Shown piece after piece: positions 30,356 through 39,182 of a stretch of DNA of 64,000 nt. This DNA comes from Vibrio ulleungensis. Lineage in GTDB: Bacteria > Pseudomonadota > Gammaproteobacteria > Enterobacterales > Vibrionaceae. The stretch is from positions 729,923 through 793,922 of the forward strand of contig NZ_JAFEUM010000002.1 of the NCBI RefSeq assembly GCF_016900875.1. The letters run 5' to 3'. The notes under the pieces are model-generated. The model made no database searches and was not told the DNA's origin. It was given only the letters and a program-made list of their open reading frames with translations. The position numbers and the translations under genes were made by a program. The stretch's first letter is position 1, and each line of letters begins with the position of its first letter.

Positions 30356-31215
30356 TATTGTTTTCCTTTCAATGGATCAAACCATATAGAGCTATCGATC
30401 GCTCTGCTACGGGGAGAAAGATCTGGGTTGTCCAAATCTAGGACGGTACGTTCTGCAAGGTTTGCGAGAGGTAATGAGGTGCTAACCTCTGGATCGGCAA
30501 AAAATAGTTCGTTGTAGGTGCCATCTTCAAACATATCTTCGATAATTGACGTAAGGTGATTAGCAAGATCCGTATTGCCTTTTCTTACAAACAGGTAATA
30601 CGGCATGCGATAGCGAAGCATCACATGCTCATCAACCATAAAGTCGTACTGAGTGTAATTTTGAACTTCGCTAAATGGTTCAAATACGCCTCGCGGGAAA
30701 TAATCACATCGCTCCGCATCAAGCATTGGGAACAAGTTAGGGTACTTAAGACTTTTAGCGACCTTTAGGCCATTCGCTTCTAAGATAAACGTATCGGACC
30801 AGGTTTTGCCTTGGCATGGAATAAAAGATTTAAACTGTGAAAAGGTGTTAATGCCGGCAAATTGGTTTGCGTCGTCGCGATTTATAATGGCAATACGCAT
30901 CCCAAGTAATCCTCGGTATATAGGAAAATAAACCGCTTCCATATCTTGTTCGTAGCGACTGGTCGTGCCAAACCAGACAATATCTAGGTCACCTTGCTGT
31001 AAGTCAGCCAAAACCTTGGTCGAGGCGGGTTCACCTGTTTCAGCATAGATGTGTGTATAACTGTCATAGCGGTCACTTCGAGCAACCACTTCCTTAATCA
31101 CCTCAATAGCCAGCTTTTGATCAGCTGGACCACCAGGAACATTCAATGTTTTCGCGTGCGCATTGAGCCCAATTATAGTAGTACACAACGCCGCAAGCAT
31201 TAGTCTAGTTTTCAT
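30355..31215 (-). CDS. Periplasmic substrate-binding protein coupled to a chemoreceptor
   Basis: 286-aa exported protein with the signal peptide [21 protein letters not shown], resembling solute-binding proteins of the type 2 periplasmic fold (PhnD/SBP_bac_3-like). Core pieces are [23 protein letters not shown] and [14 protein letters not shown], with two mature cysteines (IPCQGK, AERCDY) that may pair. No permease or ATPase is adjacent. The gene is fused by a 1-nt overlap to the chemoreceptor, so a sensing rather than uptake role is inferred. The ligand is unknown. The start is chosen by GGGGG ahead of the ATG. Confidence 0.82.
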   Translation of the reverse strand: MKTRLMLAALCTTIIGLNAHAKTLNVPGGPADQKLAIEVIKEVVARSDRYDSYTHIYAETGEPASTKVLADLQQGDLDIVWFGTTSRYEQDMEAVYFPIYRGLLGMRIAIINRDDANQFAGINTFSQFKSFIPCQGKTWSDTFILEANGLKVAKSLKYPNLFPMLDAERCDYFPRGVFEPFSEVQNYTQYDFMVDEHVMLRYRMPYYLFVRKGNTDLANHLTSIIEDMFEDGTYNELFFADPEVSTSLPLANLAERTVLDLDNPDLSPRSRAIDSSIWFDPLKGKQ

Positions 31216-31245
31216 GCCACCCCCTGTTAACGCATAGCGTTCCGT

Positions 31246-31273
31246 ATAATAGTGGGAATGTAACAAAATGCAA
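31246..31273 (-). promoter_or_regulatory. Predicted sigma-70 promoter of the binding protein/chemoreceptor operon
   Basis: On the minus strand TTGCAT (31268-31273) and TATTAT (31246-31251) are separated by 16 nt. The inferred transcription start is near 31238, with an AACGC-ATA-GCGTT dyad at 31229-31241 at the start site. Confidence 0.4.
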
Positions 31274-31284
31274 AAGTTTTCTAT

Positions 31285-31312
31285 AAAAAAAGCCGGACAC
31301 TCATGTCCGGCT
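31285..31312 (-). terminator. Terminator after gmhB
   Basis: 9-bp stem AGCCGGACA / TGTCCGGCT with a 4-nt loop, followed on the minus strand by a T-run (31285-31290). Confidence 0.85.
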
Positions 31313-31338
31313 CTCAATAATTTATTTAGCTACACTAA

Positions 31339-31899
31339 TTAGCTCAAGTAATCAGCCACATTGCCGATGCTATCCAAAACCACATCCGCAAGCGCCTCAC
31401 CTTCCTCAGTGACCGCTTTCCCAGTTCGGACCAAAATTTTGGTACCGATTCCGGCAGCCTCTGCTGCGCGCATATCGTCAGCCTTATCACCCACCATCAC
31501 TGACTTTTCTAAATCAATATTTAAAAATTGCTGTGCTGAGTGGAACATTCCAGGCTTAGGTTTGCGGCAATCGCACTCTATCTTGTAGTCGCCCACGCCT
31601 TTTTCGGCATGATGAGGACAATAGTAAATCCCGTCTAATTCAACACCGTTATCTTCAAAGTTCCAATCCATCCACTGAGTAAGCGATAAAAATCGGTCTT
31701 CGGTGAAATACCCTCTAGCAATGCCAGATTGATTGGTGACGACCACAATAAGGTAACCACGTTCTTTTAACGCTTTGGCCGACTCAAACACACCATCGAT
31801 AAACTCGAAGTCGTGCTCATCGTGCACATAACCAGTATCGACATTAATGACACCATCGCGATCTAAAAACACAGCGGGTTGTAGCCTAGATTTACTCAT
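31339..31899 (-). CDS. gmhB: D-glycero-beta-D-manno-heptose 1,7-bisphosphate 7-phosphatase
   Basis: 186-aa HAD-superfamily phosphatase in ADP-heptose (LPS inner core) synthesis. The HAD motif I is FLDRDGVIN, followed by VVTNQSGIARG. A Cys/His zinc-binding insert (YYCPHHAEKG ... CDCRKPKPGM) and VGDKADDMRAAEAAG match GmhB. Single gene, divergent from metNIQ. Confidence 0.95.
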   Translation of the reverse strand: MSKSRLQPAVFLDRDGVINVDTGYVHDEHDFEFIDGVFESAKALKERGYLIVVVTNQSGIARGYFTEDRFLSLTQWMDWNFEDNGVELDGIYYCPHHAEKGVGDYKIECDCRKPKPGMFHSAQQFLNIDLEKSVMVGDKADDMRAAEAAGIGTKILVRTGKAVTEEGEALADVVLDSIGNVADYLS

Positions 31900-31991
31900 A
31901 GGAATGACATTGCTCTTGGAAACTATTTGATTGGAAAATTATCGCATGCTTTATGGTGGGAAACCAATGACAAATGACGCCGCGAACGTTT

Positions 31992-32007
31992 AGACGTCTA
32001 GACGTAA
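31992..32007. promoter_or_regulatory. MetJ operator (tandem met boxes) upstream of metN
   Basis: AGACGTCT, a perfect met box, is followed directly by AGACGTAA (6 of 8). The 8-bp tandem spacing is the MetJ arrangement. It lies about 90 nt before metN and just upstream of the predicted -35. Confidence 0.85.
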
Positions 32008-32016
32008 AAATATCTA

Positions 32017-32045
32017 TTGACTTAGATCACATTACACCCTAGCAT
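32017..32045 (+). promoter_or_regulatory. Predicted metNIQ promoter
   Basis: TTGACT (32017-32022), a 17-nt spacer, and TAGCAT (32040-32045). It is overlapped by a half-conserved CRP-like site ending in TCACA (32016-32031), and the met boxes lie immediately upstream. Confidence 0.55.
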
Positions 32046-32096
32046 CCACTACATATTGAGAGATTGCTCAACATATTCTACTGGTTAGGCAGTGCG

Positions 32097-33131
32097 ATGA
32101 TCGAATTAAACAACGTAAATAAAACCTTTTACCAAGGTCAAACTCCGATACACGCCCTAAAAGAGATAGATCTGCACATTCCTGCAGGGCAAATCTTTGG
32201 TGTTATTGGCGCATCGGGAGCAGGCAAGAGCACGCTCATTCGCTGTGTTAACCTTTTGGAAGCTCCCACACAAGGCTCTGTTATTGTTGATGGCGTCGAC
32301 TTGACGGCATTAAGCAAATCGCAACTAAGCCAAGCACGTCAAAACATCGGCATGATTTTCCAGCACTTCAATTTGCTGTCGTCTCGGACCGTGTTTGAAA
32401 ACATCGCTTTGCCGCTCGAATTGGCAGGAGTCGCAAATGAGCGTATCTCAGAGAAGGTCCAGCAGCTACTTAAACTCGTTGGGTTGGAAGATAAACACAA
32501 CGTGTACCCATCAAATCTTAGTGGTGGGCAAAAGCAACGTGTAGCCATTGCCCGCGCTCTGTCATCGGATCCTAAAGTATTATTGTGTGACGAAGCCACC
32601 AGCGCACTGGATCCAGCAACCACTCAATCAATACTGGCACTACTAAAAGAGATCAATCGAAAACTCAACATCACCATTTTGCTGATCACCCACGAAATGG
32701 ATGTGGTAAAAAACATTTGCCACCAAGTGGCCATCATTGGTGATGGAGAATTGGTTGAGAAAGGCAGTGTCGGTGAGATTTTCGCTCACCCTAAGACAGA
32801 CTTAGCACATCAGTTTATCCGGTCTACATTGGATCTCTCAATTCCAGAGGATTACCAAGCAAAGCTGCAACAGCAACGCGTAGCCGGAAGCCATCCATTG
32901 GTTCGCTTAGAATTTACCGGTGATACTGTGGATGCACCACTCATCAGCCAGATGGCACGCCAGTTTAATATTGATATTTCCATTCTAAGTTCGGATCTTG
33001 ACTACGCGGGTGGCGTTAAGTTCGGCATGATGGTCGCTGAGCTATTCGGCTCTGAATCAGACGATCAAGCTGCTATCGCGTTTCTAGAACAACATAAAGT
33101 AAAAGTAGAGGTACTTGGCTATGTCCTTTGA
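32097..33131 (+). CDS. metN: Methionine ABC transporter ATP-binding protein
   Basis: 344-aa ATPase of the D/L-methionine importer. It shows Walker [10 protein letters not shown], the Q-loop region [13 protein letters not shown], signature LSGGQKQR, Walker [13 protein letters not shown], and a C-terminal regulatory ACT-like (NIL) domain from about residue 265 ([12 protein letters not shown] ... GGVKFG) that senses methionine. The ATG at 32097 begins [11 protein letters not shown] as in the family. It overlaps metI by 11 nt. Confidence 0.96.
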   Translation: MIELNNVNKTFYQGQTPIHALKEIDLHIPAGQIFGVIGASGAGKSTLIRCVNLLEAPTQGSVIVDGVDLTALSKSQLSQARQNIGMIFQHFNLLSSRTVFENIALPLELAGVANERISEKVQQLLKLVGLEDKHNVYPSNLSGGQKQRVAIARALSSDPKVLLCDEATSALDPATTQSILALLKEINRKLNITILLITHEMDVVKNICHQVAIIGDGELVEKGSVGEIFAHPKTDLAHQFIRSTLDLSIPEDYQAKLQQQRVAGSHPLVRLEFTGDTVDAPLISQMARQFNIDISILSSDLDYAGGVKFGMMVAELFGSESDDQAAIAFLEQHKVKVEVLGYVL

Positions 33132-33798
33132 AATTTTAAGTGAATGGTTAAGCCAAAATGGCAATTTATTGCTTAAAGCTACTTGGGAAACCTTGTACAT
33201 GGTGGGTGTATCGGGTCTAGTCGGCTTTGCGGTAGGCATACCACTTGGGGTGATATTACACACTACAAAACAGGGTGGACTACTGGAGAATGCGCGTCTA
33301 AATAAAGTACTTGGCGCCATCGTAAATATTGGTCGTTCTGTGCCGTTCTTGGTGTTAATGGTCGCTATTATTCCTTTTACCAAGCTTTTGATTGGCACCT
33401 TTATCGGCACAACAGCAGCCATTGTTCCACTAACAATTGGCGCTATTCCTTTTGTCGCTCGCTTGATTGAAGGGGCATTATTAGAAGTCCCAAGTGGGCT
33501 TGTTGAAGCCGCACAATCTATGGGTGCGACACCATATCAAATTATTCGCAAGGTTCTGCTGCCTGAAGCTCTGCCAACCATTCTAAACTCAGTCACCATT
33601 ACCCTAGTGACCCTAGTGAGTTATTCCGCAATGGCGGGGACAGTCGGTGGTGGCGGTCTTGGTGATGTCGCAATACGTTACGGATTTCACCGTTACGATG
33701 TAGTGATTATGGCAGTGACAGTCGTTATGCTGATTGTTTTAGTTCAAGTGATCCAGTCGATTGGTGACGCGTTAGTTCGCCGCGTGGATCATCGTTAA
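33121..33798 (+). CDS. metI: Methionine ABC transporter permease
   Basis: 225-aa inner-membrane protein with five predicted helices and the EAA loop [24 protein letters not shown], which docks MetN. Start ATG ([10 protein letters not shown]) lies inside the end of metN, and metQ follows after 39 nt. Confidence 0.96.
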   Translation: MSFEILSEWLSQNGNLLLKATWETLYMVGVSGLVGFAVGIPLGVILHTTKQGGLLENARLNKVLGAIVNIGRSVPFLVLMVAIIPFTKLLIGTFIGTTAAIVPLTIGAIPFVARLIEGALLEVPSGLVEAAQSMGATPYQIIRKVLLPEALPTILNSVTITLVTLVSYSAMAGTVGGGGLGDVAIRYGFHRYDVVIMAVTVVMLIVLVQVIQSIGDALVRRVDHR

Positions 33799-33837
33799 TA
33801 TTGGTAAGTTAATAATTAAAATTATACGGAGATAGTT

Positions 33838-34647
33838 ATGAAATTTAGTCCAAAAACCCTTTTGGCTGCAGTTGCAGCAACCTCAGCACTGCTGCTTTCA
33901 GGTTGTGGTGATCAAGCAGAAGATATGTCAAAAATCAAAGTCGGTGTGATGGCAGGAGCTGAAGCTCAAGTGGCGGAAGTCGCAGCGAAAATTGCAAAAG
34001 AACGATACGATCTTGACGTTGAACTGGTTACATTCACCGATTACGTAACGCCAAATGCAGCGCTAGATGATGGCTCTGTGGACATCAATGCCTTTCAACA
34101 TAAGCCTTATCTAGATCAGCAAGTTGCGGATCGCGGATATAAACTTGCTATTGCTGGTAATAGCTTTGTTTACCCAATCGCAGGTTACTCAAAAGAAGTC
34201 GACAGCGTAGACGACATTGATGAAGGCGATCGCATTGCGGTTCCAAATGATCCAACGAACCTTGGTCGCTCACTGCTTCTTCTTGAGCAGCAAGGCCTTA
34301 TCACCCTTAAACAAGGTGCAGGTCTACTCGCTACAGTGCGCGACATTGAAGATAATCCTAAAAACATCGAAATTGTCGAGCTTGATGCGGCTCAATTGCC
34401 TCGTTCGTTAGACGATGTTGCACTGTCGATCATTAACACGACATACGCCAGTTCAATCAACCTAACGCCACAAAAAGACGGAATTTTTGTTGAAGACAAA
34501 GATTCACCTTATGTGAACCTTATTGTGTCGCGCGAAGAAAACTTGAATGCAGAAAATGTACAAAATTTCGTAAAAGCATACCAGTCTGATGAAGTGTACA
34601 ACGCAGCGTCAGAAATCTTCCAAGGTGGCGTAGTAAAAGGTTGGTAA
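33838..34647 (+). CDS. metQ: Methionine-binding lipoprotein
   Basis: 269-aa NlpA-family lipoprotein delivering methionine to MetNI. Lipobox LSGC gives C23. Family motifs include FTDYVTPNAALDDGSVDINAFQHKPYLD and IAVPNDPTNLGRSLLLLEQQGLI. A good ribosome site (ACGGAG) precedes the ATG. A terminator follows. Confidence 0.97.
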   Translation: MKFSPKTLLAAVAATSALLLSGCGDQAEDMSKIKVGVMAGAEAQVAEVAAKIAKERYDLDVELVTFTDYVTPNAALDDGSVDINAFQHKPYLDQQVADRGYKLAIAGNSFVYPIAGYSKEVDSVDDIDEGDRIAVPNDPTNLGRSLLLLEQQGLITLKQGAGLLATVRDIEDNPKNIEIVELDAAQLPRSLDDVALSIINTTYASSINLTPQKDGIFVEDKDSPYVNLIVSREENLNAENVQNFVKAYQSDEVYNAASEIFQGGVVKGW

Positions 34648-34678
34648 CAGCCAGTATTACTTAAAACGACTTGTAGTA

Positions 34679-34708
34679 AAAAGGCTGACATTGTCAGCCT
34701 TTTTTTTG
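34679..34708 (+). terminator. Terminator after metQ
   Basis: AGGCTGAC / GTCAGCCT stem (34682-34689 with 34693-34700) followed by eight T. Confidence 0.92.
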
Positions 34709-34758
34709 CGTTAAACCGAAACAACCCTCAGCATTATTATTGCGATATTGCCTCGAGA

Positions 34759-36306
34759 CTAAACCACAACAACTTGGTCACGCCCCTGCTGCTTTGCCTT
34801 ATATAGCGCTGTATCTGCTCGCTTGATGCACCCTTCAAGATCATTGGCTTGCATTCCTATGCTCCCCCCTACGCTCACCGAGACGATATGCGAAGTATGA
34901 CTATCTTGATGGGTAGACACAGCTTTCCTAAGTCTCTGCCCAATTTTCTCTACCAGCGCGCCATCTACATGAGGTACGAACACGATAAACTCCTCACCAC
35001 CCCAGCGTGCAAGCTCGCAATCACCACGCAAACTGCCTTGCAACTGCAGTGCGACCAGTTTTAAGATTTCATCACCAACGTCGTGCCCATACTCATCGTT
35101 GATCCTCTTAAAGTGGTCAATATCTACCAACAAGACCGCGTAGTTATCACCGTCATGCTGTGCTTTATCTAACGATGGACGTATTTGGTTTTCAAAGCCA
35201 CGTCTATTAAGCACTCCAGTCAGTGGATCGATCATCATTAGACGCTGACTTGCTTGGGCTGTAGCGTGCTTTCGCAGTGCCGTTACCGTCAGTACATACA
35301 GACCGAGTAACACTAACCAAAACTTAACTGAGCTCTTCATGGCTAAGAGGTTAAGTTGTCTATGAGAGATCTTGTGTACAAAAACTAATTGCTGGTGCTT
35401 GGTGTCTTCAATCAATGGCGTTGCATAAAAATACCCGCTCGAGTTTACGTCAAACGCCTTGTGAGTATTACTAATCGCGGATTGTGATACTTCCGAGAAG
35501 GGTTGCATAACATCATTGACGTCAACGACTTGCCCAGTCGCATCCAAAAGATAACTTTGACCGACGTTCAAGGGTTCGGCCACTAGCGAAAGTAAGTTTT
35601 GGGTGTCTATGTCATACGCAATCACACCTGCAAAATCTTCGAGATCATCAAGCGGGTTAACATACGTCACCATGGTGGTCCCTGACACCTCTTCACGATA
35701 AACCGGTGATACGAAGGTATCTCTTTTGGGGTTATTTTCTGGCAATGCTTGAGTCCAGAAGTGACTTTCATACATTTGAGGCTTGATTCTATAGGACTCA
35801 AATGGAAGCTCTGGTAGCACATAGAAAAAATGTTTCGCCGACAAGTAGTACACTTGATTGACCAAAGGATCGCTAATAATGGTCTCGAGTTGTGGGTTAA
35901 GGCTTAGAATGACTTTAAGTTCACTCAGAGTGTCGGGGTGATCTAGCTCTACATCAGTAAAGGCACTGAGCGATCCTTGTATTTCAACTTCGGCACCATT
36001 AGTGAGCTCAGAAAAAGCGATCCCTTTTATACCTAACGACGGATAAGGCTTAAGCAGTGAATCGAACTCCGTCAACCGGCTAACCCAGTAGCGACGAGCA
36101 AACGCATATTCGGCGGTACTACGAACGCTCTCTTCGCTCACACTCAACAAGTTTAAATAACGGTTTACTATGTCCGTACGGCTGTTTAGGGAAATGAGTG
36201 CTGATTGAGTCAGTAATTTGTGTTCCACTTGATAGTAGAGAGAACCGAGTACAAAAGTAATCAGCAGCAACAAAAAGTGGACGCGTTTTCGGACGTTGTT
36301 ATTCAT
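34759..36306 (-). CDS. Membrane diguanylate cyclase with periplasmic Cache-type sensor
   Basis: 515-aa protein. TM1 lies near residues 9-25. A large periplasmic region (about 30-320) resembles a double-Cache sensor (TFVSPVYREEVSGTTMVTYVNP, GVIAYDID). TM2 is near 325-345, followed by a complete GGDEF domain with RWGGEEF. It should make cyclic di-GMP. The inhibitory-site position reads R-x-x-C instead of RxxD, so product feedback may be lost. The sensed ligand is unknown. Monocistronic. Confidence 0.92.
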   Translation of the reverse strand: MNNNVRKRVHFLLLLITFVLGSLYYQVEHKLLTQSALISLNSRTDIVNRYLNLLSVSEESVRSTAEYAFARRYWVSRLTEFDSLLKPYPSLGIKGIAFSELTNGAEVEIQGSLSAFTDVELDHPDTLSELKVILSLNPQLETIISDPLVNQVYYLSAKHFFYVLPELPFESYRIKPQMYESHFWTQALPENNPKRDTFVSPVYREEVSGTTMVTYVNPLDDLEDFAGVIAYDIDTQNLLSLVAEPLNVGQSYLLDATGQVVDVNDVMQPFSEVSQSAISNTHKAFDVNSSGYFYATPLIEDTKHQQLVFVHKISHRQLNLLAMKSSVKFWLVLLGLYVLTVTALRKHATAQASQRLMMIDPLTGVLNRRGFENQIRPSLDKAQHDGDNYAVLLVDIDHFKRINDEYGHDVGDEILKLVALQLQGSLRGDCELARWGGEEFIVFVPHVDGALVEKIGQRLRKAVSTHQDSHTSHIVSVSVGGSIGMQANDLEGCIKRADTALYKAKQQGRDQVVVV

Positions 36307-36395
36307 TTTTTCAGCTAGTTATTGTATTTAGTCGAATTATTAAGCAGATATTTTGTCAGAGTATCACATCGACCGCTTTACGCCCCCCATTATAA

Positions 36396-36423
36396 ACGAA
36401 AAAAACGCGGCAAAGCCGCGTTT
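36396..36423 (-). terminator. Terminator after the AbgT-family gene
   Basis: AAACGCGGC / GCCGCGTTT stem (36403-36411 with 36415-36423). The plus-strand A-run on its left is the U-run for minus-strand transcripts. Confidence 0.8.
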
Positions 36424-36451
36424 AATTTCGAGTTAATTCATCAGTTTAGGG

Positions 36452-38041
36452 TTATGGCGTGTAGAACGTCGCTGAACCTGGACCTACTGGCATACCAAAC
36501 ACAAATACCCATAGGTAGAAAAGGATACTCCAACCGACTAGGAAACAGATTGAGTACGGCAACATGGTTGCAATCAATGTACCTATACCTAGATTTTTCA
36601 TATAACGCGTTGCAACCGCAAGAATCAGTCCAAAGTAACTCATCATCGGCGTAATAATGTTTGTGGTTGAGTCACCAATACGGTAAGCCGCTTGGATTGT
36701 TTCAGGTGCGTAACCCACTAACATTAACATTGGAACAAATATAGGAGCAGTAACAGCCCATTGTGCGGACGCTGAACCAATCATCAGGTTGATAAAGCCA
36801 CACATTAAGATGAACGCGAAGAACAGTGCTGGGCCAGTAAGACCAATAGACTGAATGAAATCTGCACCGGCTACCGCAAATACTTGTCCAAAGTTACTCC
36901 AGCTAAAGAAGGCAACAAATTGAGCCGCGAAGAATACAAGAACAATGTACAGTCCCATCGAAGACATTGATTTTGCCATTGCATCAATCACATCACGGTC
37001 TGTCTTCATTGAGCCCGTTACCTTGCCGTAGACAAAGCCAGGAATTGCAAAGAACACAAAAATGAACGCGACAATACTTCTAAGGAAAGGAGAGCCTGCA
37101 ACCAGTCCGGTTTCTGGGTGACGTAGTACGCCATTTTCTGGAACGATGGTAAGCGCGAGCAATACACTGACTGCCAGTACCGCGATACCGGCCATTTTCA
37201 GACCTTTCTTCTCGATAGCAGTGAGTGAACCCATAGTATCTTGAGACAAATCTTCTGCAGCTTCTTCATCATTGTATTTGCCCAATTTAGGCTCAACGAT
37301 TTTCTCGGTTACGAATGCGCCCATAAACGAGATAAAGAATGTGGAGATGAACATAAAGTACCAGTTCGCCTCTGGGCCAACGGTATAGGTAGGGTCAATC
37401 ATCTGTGCTGCGGTTTCTGTAATGCCAGAAAGCAGTGGATCAACAGTACCAATCAGTAGGTTAGCTGAGTATCCACCCGATACACCAGCAAACGCTGCCG
37501 CTAAACCTGCTAGAGGGTGACGGCCTAAAGAATGGAAGAGCATCGCTGCAAGTGGAATTAATACCACGTAGCCAAGCTCTGAAGCCGTATTAGAGATAAT
37601 ACCTGCAAACACTACCACAACAGTAACCATGCGTTGTGACGCGCCCATAACCATGCCACGCATTGCGGCAGATAACATACCTGAGTGTTCTGCAATCGCT
37701 ACACCTAGCATTGCGACGAGTACTGTACCCAGAGGAGCAAAGCCGGTGAAGTTAGTCACTAGGTTAGTTACGATTAATCTAAGGCCATCTGCGTTAAGTA
37801 AGCTAACGACTTCGATCATGCCATCTGCTGAACGACCTGGAGCTCCTTCTGGACGCGGGTCGATCACAGCAACGTCAAAATATCCAGCAATACCGGATAG
37901 GACGAGTATAGCCACACAGAAGATTGCGAAAAGTGTGATTGGGTGTGGCAGTAAGTTACCTAAGTATTCCACGCCATCGAGAAAGCGTGTAAATAGAGGC
38001 TTTTTTGGTGCTTGTTGTGTTTGCGAAGATGATGAATTCAT
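36452..38041 (-). CDS. AbgT family transporter
   Basis: 529-aa inner-membrane protein with about eleven helices. Family segments visible are LPHPITLFAIFC, SGGYSANLLIGTVDPLLSG, FINLMIGSASAQWAVTAPIFVPM and RIGDSTTNIITPMMSYFG. AbgT members import p-aminobenzoyl-glutamate or export sulfonamides; which applies is not clear. No abgA/abgB hydrolase genes are adjacent. The ATG at 38041 follows GGAGG by 5 nt; the adjoining GTG at 38044 is too close to it. Confidence 0.9.
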   Translation of the reverse strand: MNSSSSQTQQAPKKPLFTRFLDGVEYLGNLLPHPITLFAIFCVAILVLSGIAGYFDVAVIDPRPEGAPGRSADGMIEVVSLLNADGLRLIVTNLVTNFTGFAPLGTVLVAMLGVAIAEHSGMLSAAMRGMVMGASQRMVTVVVVFAGIISNTASELGYVVLIPLAAMLFHSLGRHPLAGLAAAFAGVSGGYSANLLIGTVDPLLSGITETAAQMIDPTYTVGPEANWYFMFISTFFISFMGAFVTEKIVEPKLGKYNDEEAAEDLSQDTMGSLTAIEKKGLKMAGIAVLAVSVLLALTIVPENGVLRHPETGLVAGSPFLRSIVAFIFVFFAIPGFVYGKVTGSMKTDRDVIDAMAKSMSSMGLYIVLVFFAAQFVAFFSWSNFGQVFAVAGADFIQSIGLTGPALFFAFILMCGFINLMIGSASAQWAVTAPIFVPMLMLVGYAPETIQAAYRIGDSTTNIITPMMSYFGLILAVATRYMKNLGIGTLIATMLPYSICFLVGWSILFYLWVFVFGMPVGPGSATFYTP

Positions 38042-38378
38042 CACTTCCTCCTATTTATAATTATCCATTCTGTCTTAGTGCAGAAGGCTGCAAAGAATAG
38101 CGCCCACCCCCATAAAGAAAAGGTATAAAAATAAATTCTTATCAACACCGCTGTACAAATTGCAACCAGACAACACTTACCAGCAACAAACTGCCAAGCA
38201 CAACCCAATGAATAAACTGTATTTTTATGGTTTTTTATCTAATTTACAAAACAAACAAACTTCCAAGTAAAGCGTGATCTAGATCATTATTTTGAATCTA
38301 AATTTGACGTTAATAATGGCTTTTCTTTGGTCGAAAATCGGCGATAATGTCACTATCCAACGCAAAAATAGGCGTAAC
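38042..38378. other. Divergent regulatory region abgT-family gene / trmO (337 nt without a gene)
   Basis: AT-rich region containing a CRP-like site near its trmO side. I see no other defined structure or gene. Confidence 0.5.
38273..38288. promoter_or_regulatory. CRP-like site between abgT-family gene and trmO
   Basis: CGTGA-TCTAGA-TCATT: the central TCTAGA and left half match the CRP consensus TGTGATCTAGATCACA well, while the right half is weaker (7 of 10 half-site bases overall). Confidence 0.45.
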
Positions 38379-39092
38379 ATGAGCCAATTTACTGTCGAGC
38401 CAATTGGCATTATCGACTCTCCTTACCAAGAAAAGTTTGCTGTTCCTAGGCAACCCTCCTTGGTCCCAAGTGCCAAAGCAAAGCTTCATTTACTCGGCGA
38501 AGCAAATACCCCATTCGCCGTCGAAGGGCTCACCCAGTTCAGTCATATTTGGCTGCTATTTATGTTTGATCAAAATATCGACAAAGGGTGGAAGCCTAGA
38601 GTAAGGCCTCCTCGTTTAGGGGGGAATCAAAAAATCGGAGTGTTTGCCTCTCGTGCCACGTTTCGTCCCAACCATATAGGAATGTCGTTGGTCGAACTCA
38701 CTGGCATATCAGAATCCAAGGGACAAGTTAGTCTCATTTTATCTGGTGTTGATTTGGTGAATGGCACGCCAGTTATCGATATCAAACCCTATTTGCCTTA
38801 CGCAGACAGCGTAGACAATGCAAAAGGTGGCTATGCGGAGTCTGAGCCCGACGTATTGAAGGTCGAGTTTAGCTCTGAAGCACGCAAAGCCCTAGACCAG
38901 CAACCCGATGGCCAGCACCAGAGACAAGTCATTCGTGAAGTGCTCGCTCAAGACCCAAGACCCGCCTATAAAAAAAATGCCGACGACAACAATGACTACG
39001 GTGTGCATTTGTTTCATCTCAACGTCCAATTTAAAGTGCATGAGCAACAGGTCATTGTCACCTCAATTACCCCTTTAGCCAGCAAGGATTGA
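38379..39092 (+). CDS. trmO: tRNA (adenine37-N6)-methyltransferase TrmO
   Basis: 237-aa TsaA/YaeB-family enzyme that methylates t6A37 of tRNA-Thr(GGU). The SAM-binding barrel signature FSHIWLLFMFD and the stretch IGVFASRATFRPNHIGMSLVEL are intact, and the C-terminal domain is complete. The ATG at 38379 starts MSQFTVEPIGIIDSPY; the frame extends 29 codons upstream into the regulatory gap. It precedes proS by 90 nt, the common order in gammaproteobacteria. Confidence 0.94.
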   Translation: MSQFTVEPIGIIDSPYQEKFAVPRQPSLVPSAKAKLHLLGEANTPFAVEGLTQFSHIWLLFMFDQNIDKGWKPRVRPPRLGGNQKIGVFASRATFRPNHIGMSLVELTGISESKGQVSLILSGVDLVNGTPVIDIKPYLPYADSVDNAKGGYAESEPDVLKVEFSSEARKALDQQPDGQHQRQVIREVLAQDPRPAYKKNADDNNDYGVHLFHLNVQFKVHEQQVIVTSITPLASKD

Positions 39093-39182
39093 CTGCTATT
39101 ATAGGCGGCTAACTTTGTGGCCCGATGCATTGGTATTCGGACTGCAAACTATTAACGTATAATTAACTGACGGATGAGATAA

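Noticed and set aside
31900..32096. SAM riboswitch upstream of metNIQ
   Set aside because: No aptamer fold is visible, and tandem MetJ boxes are present, the normal control in this group.
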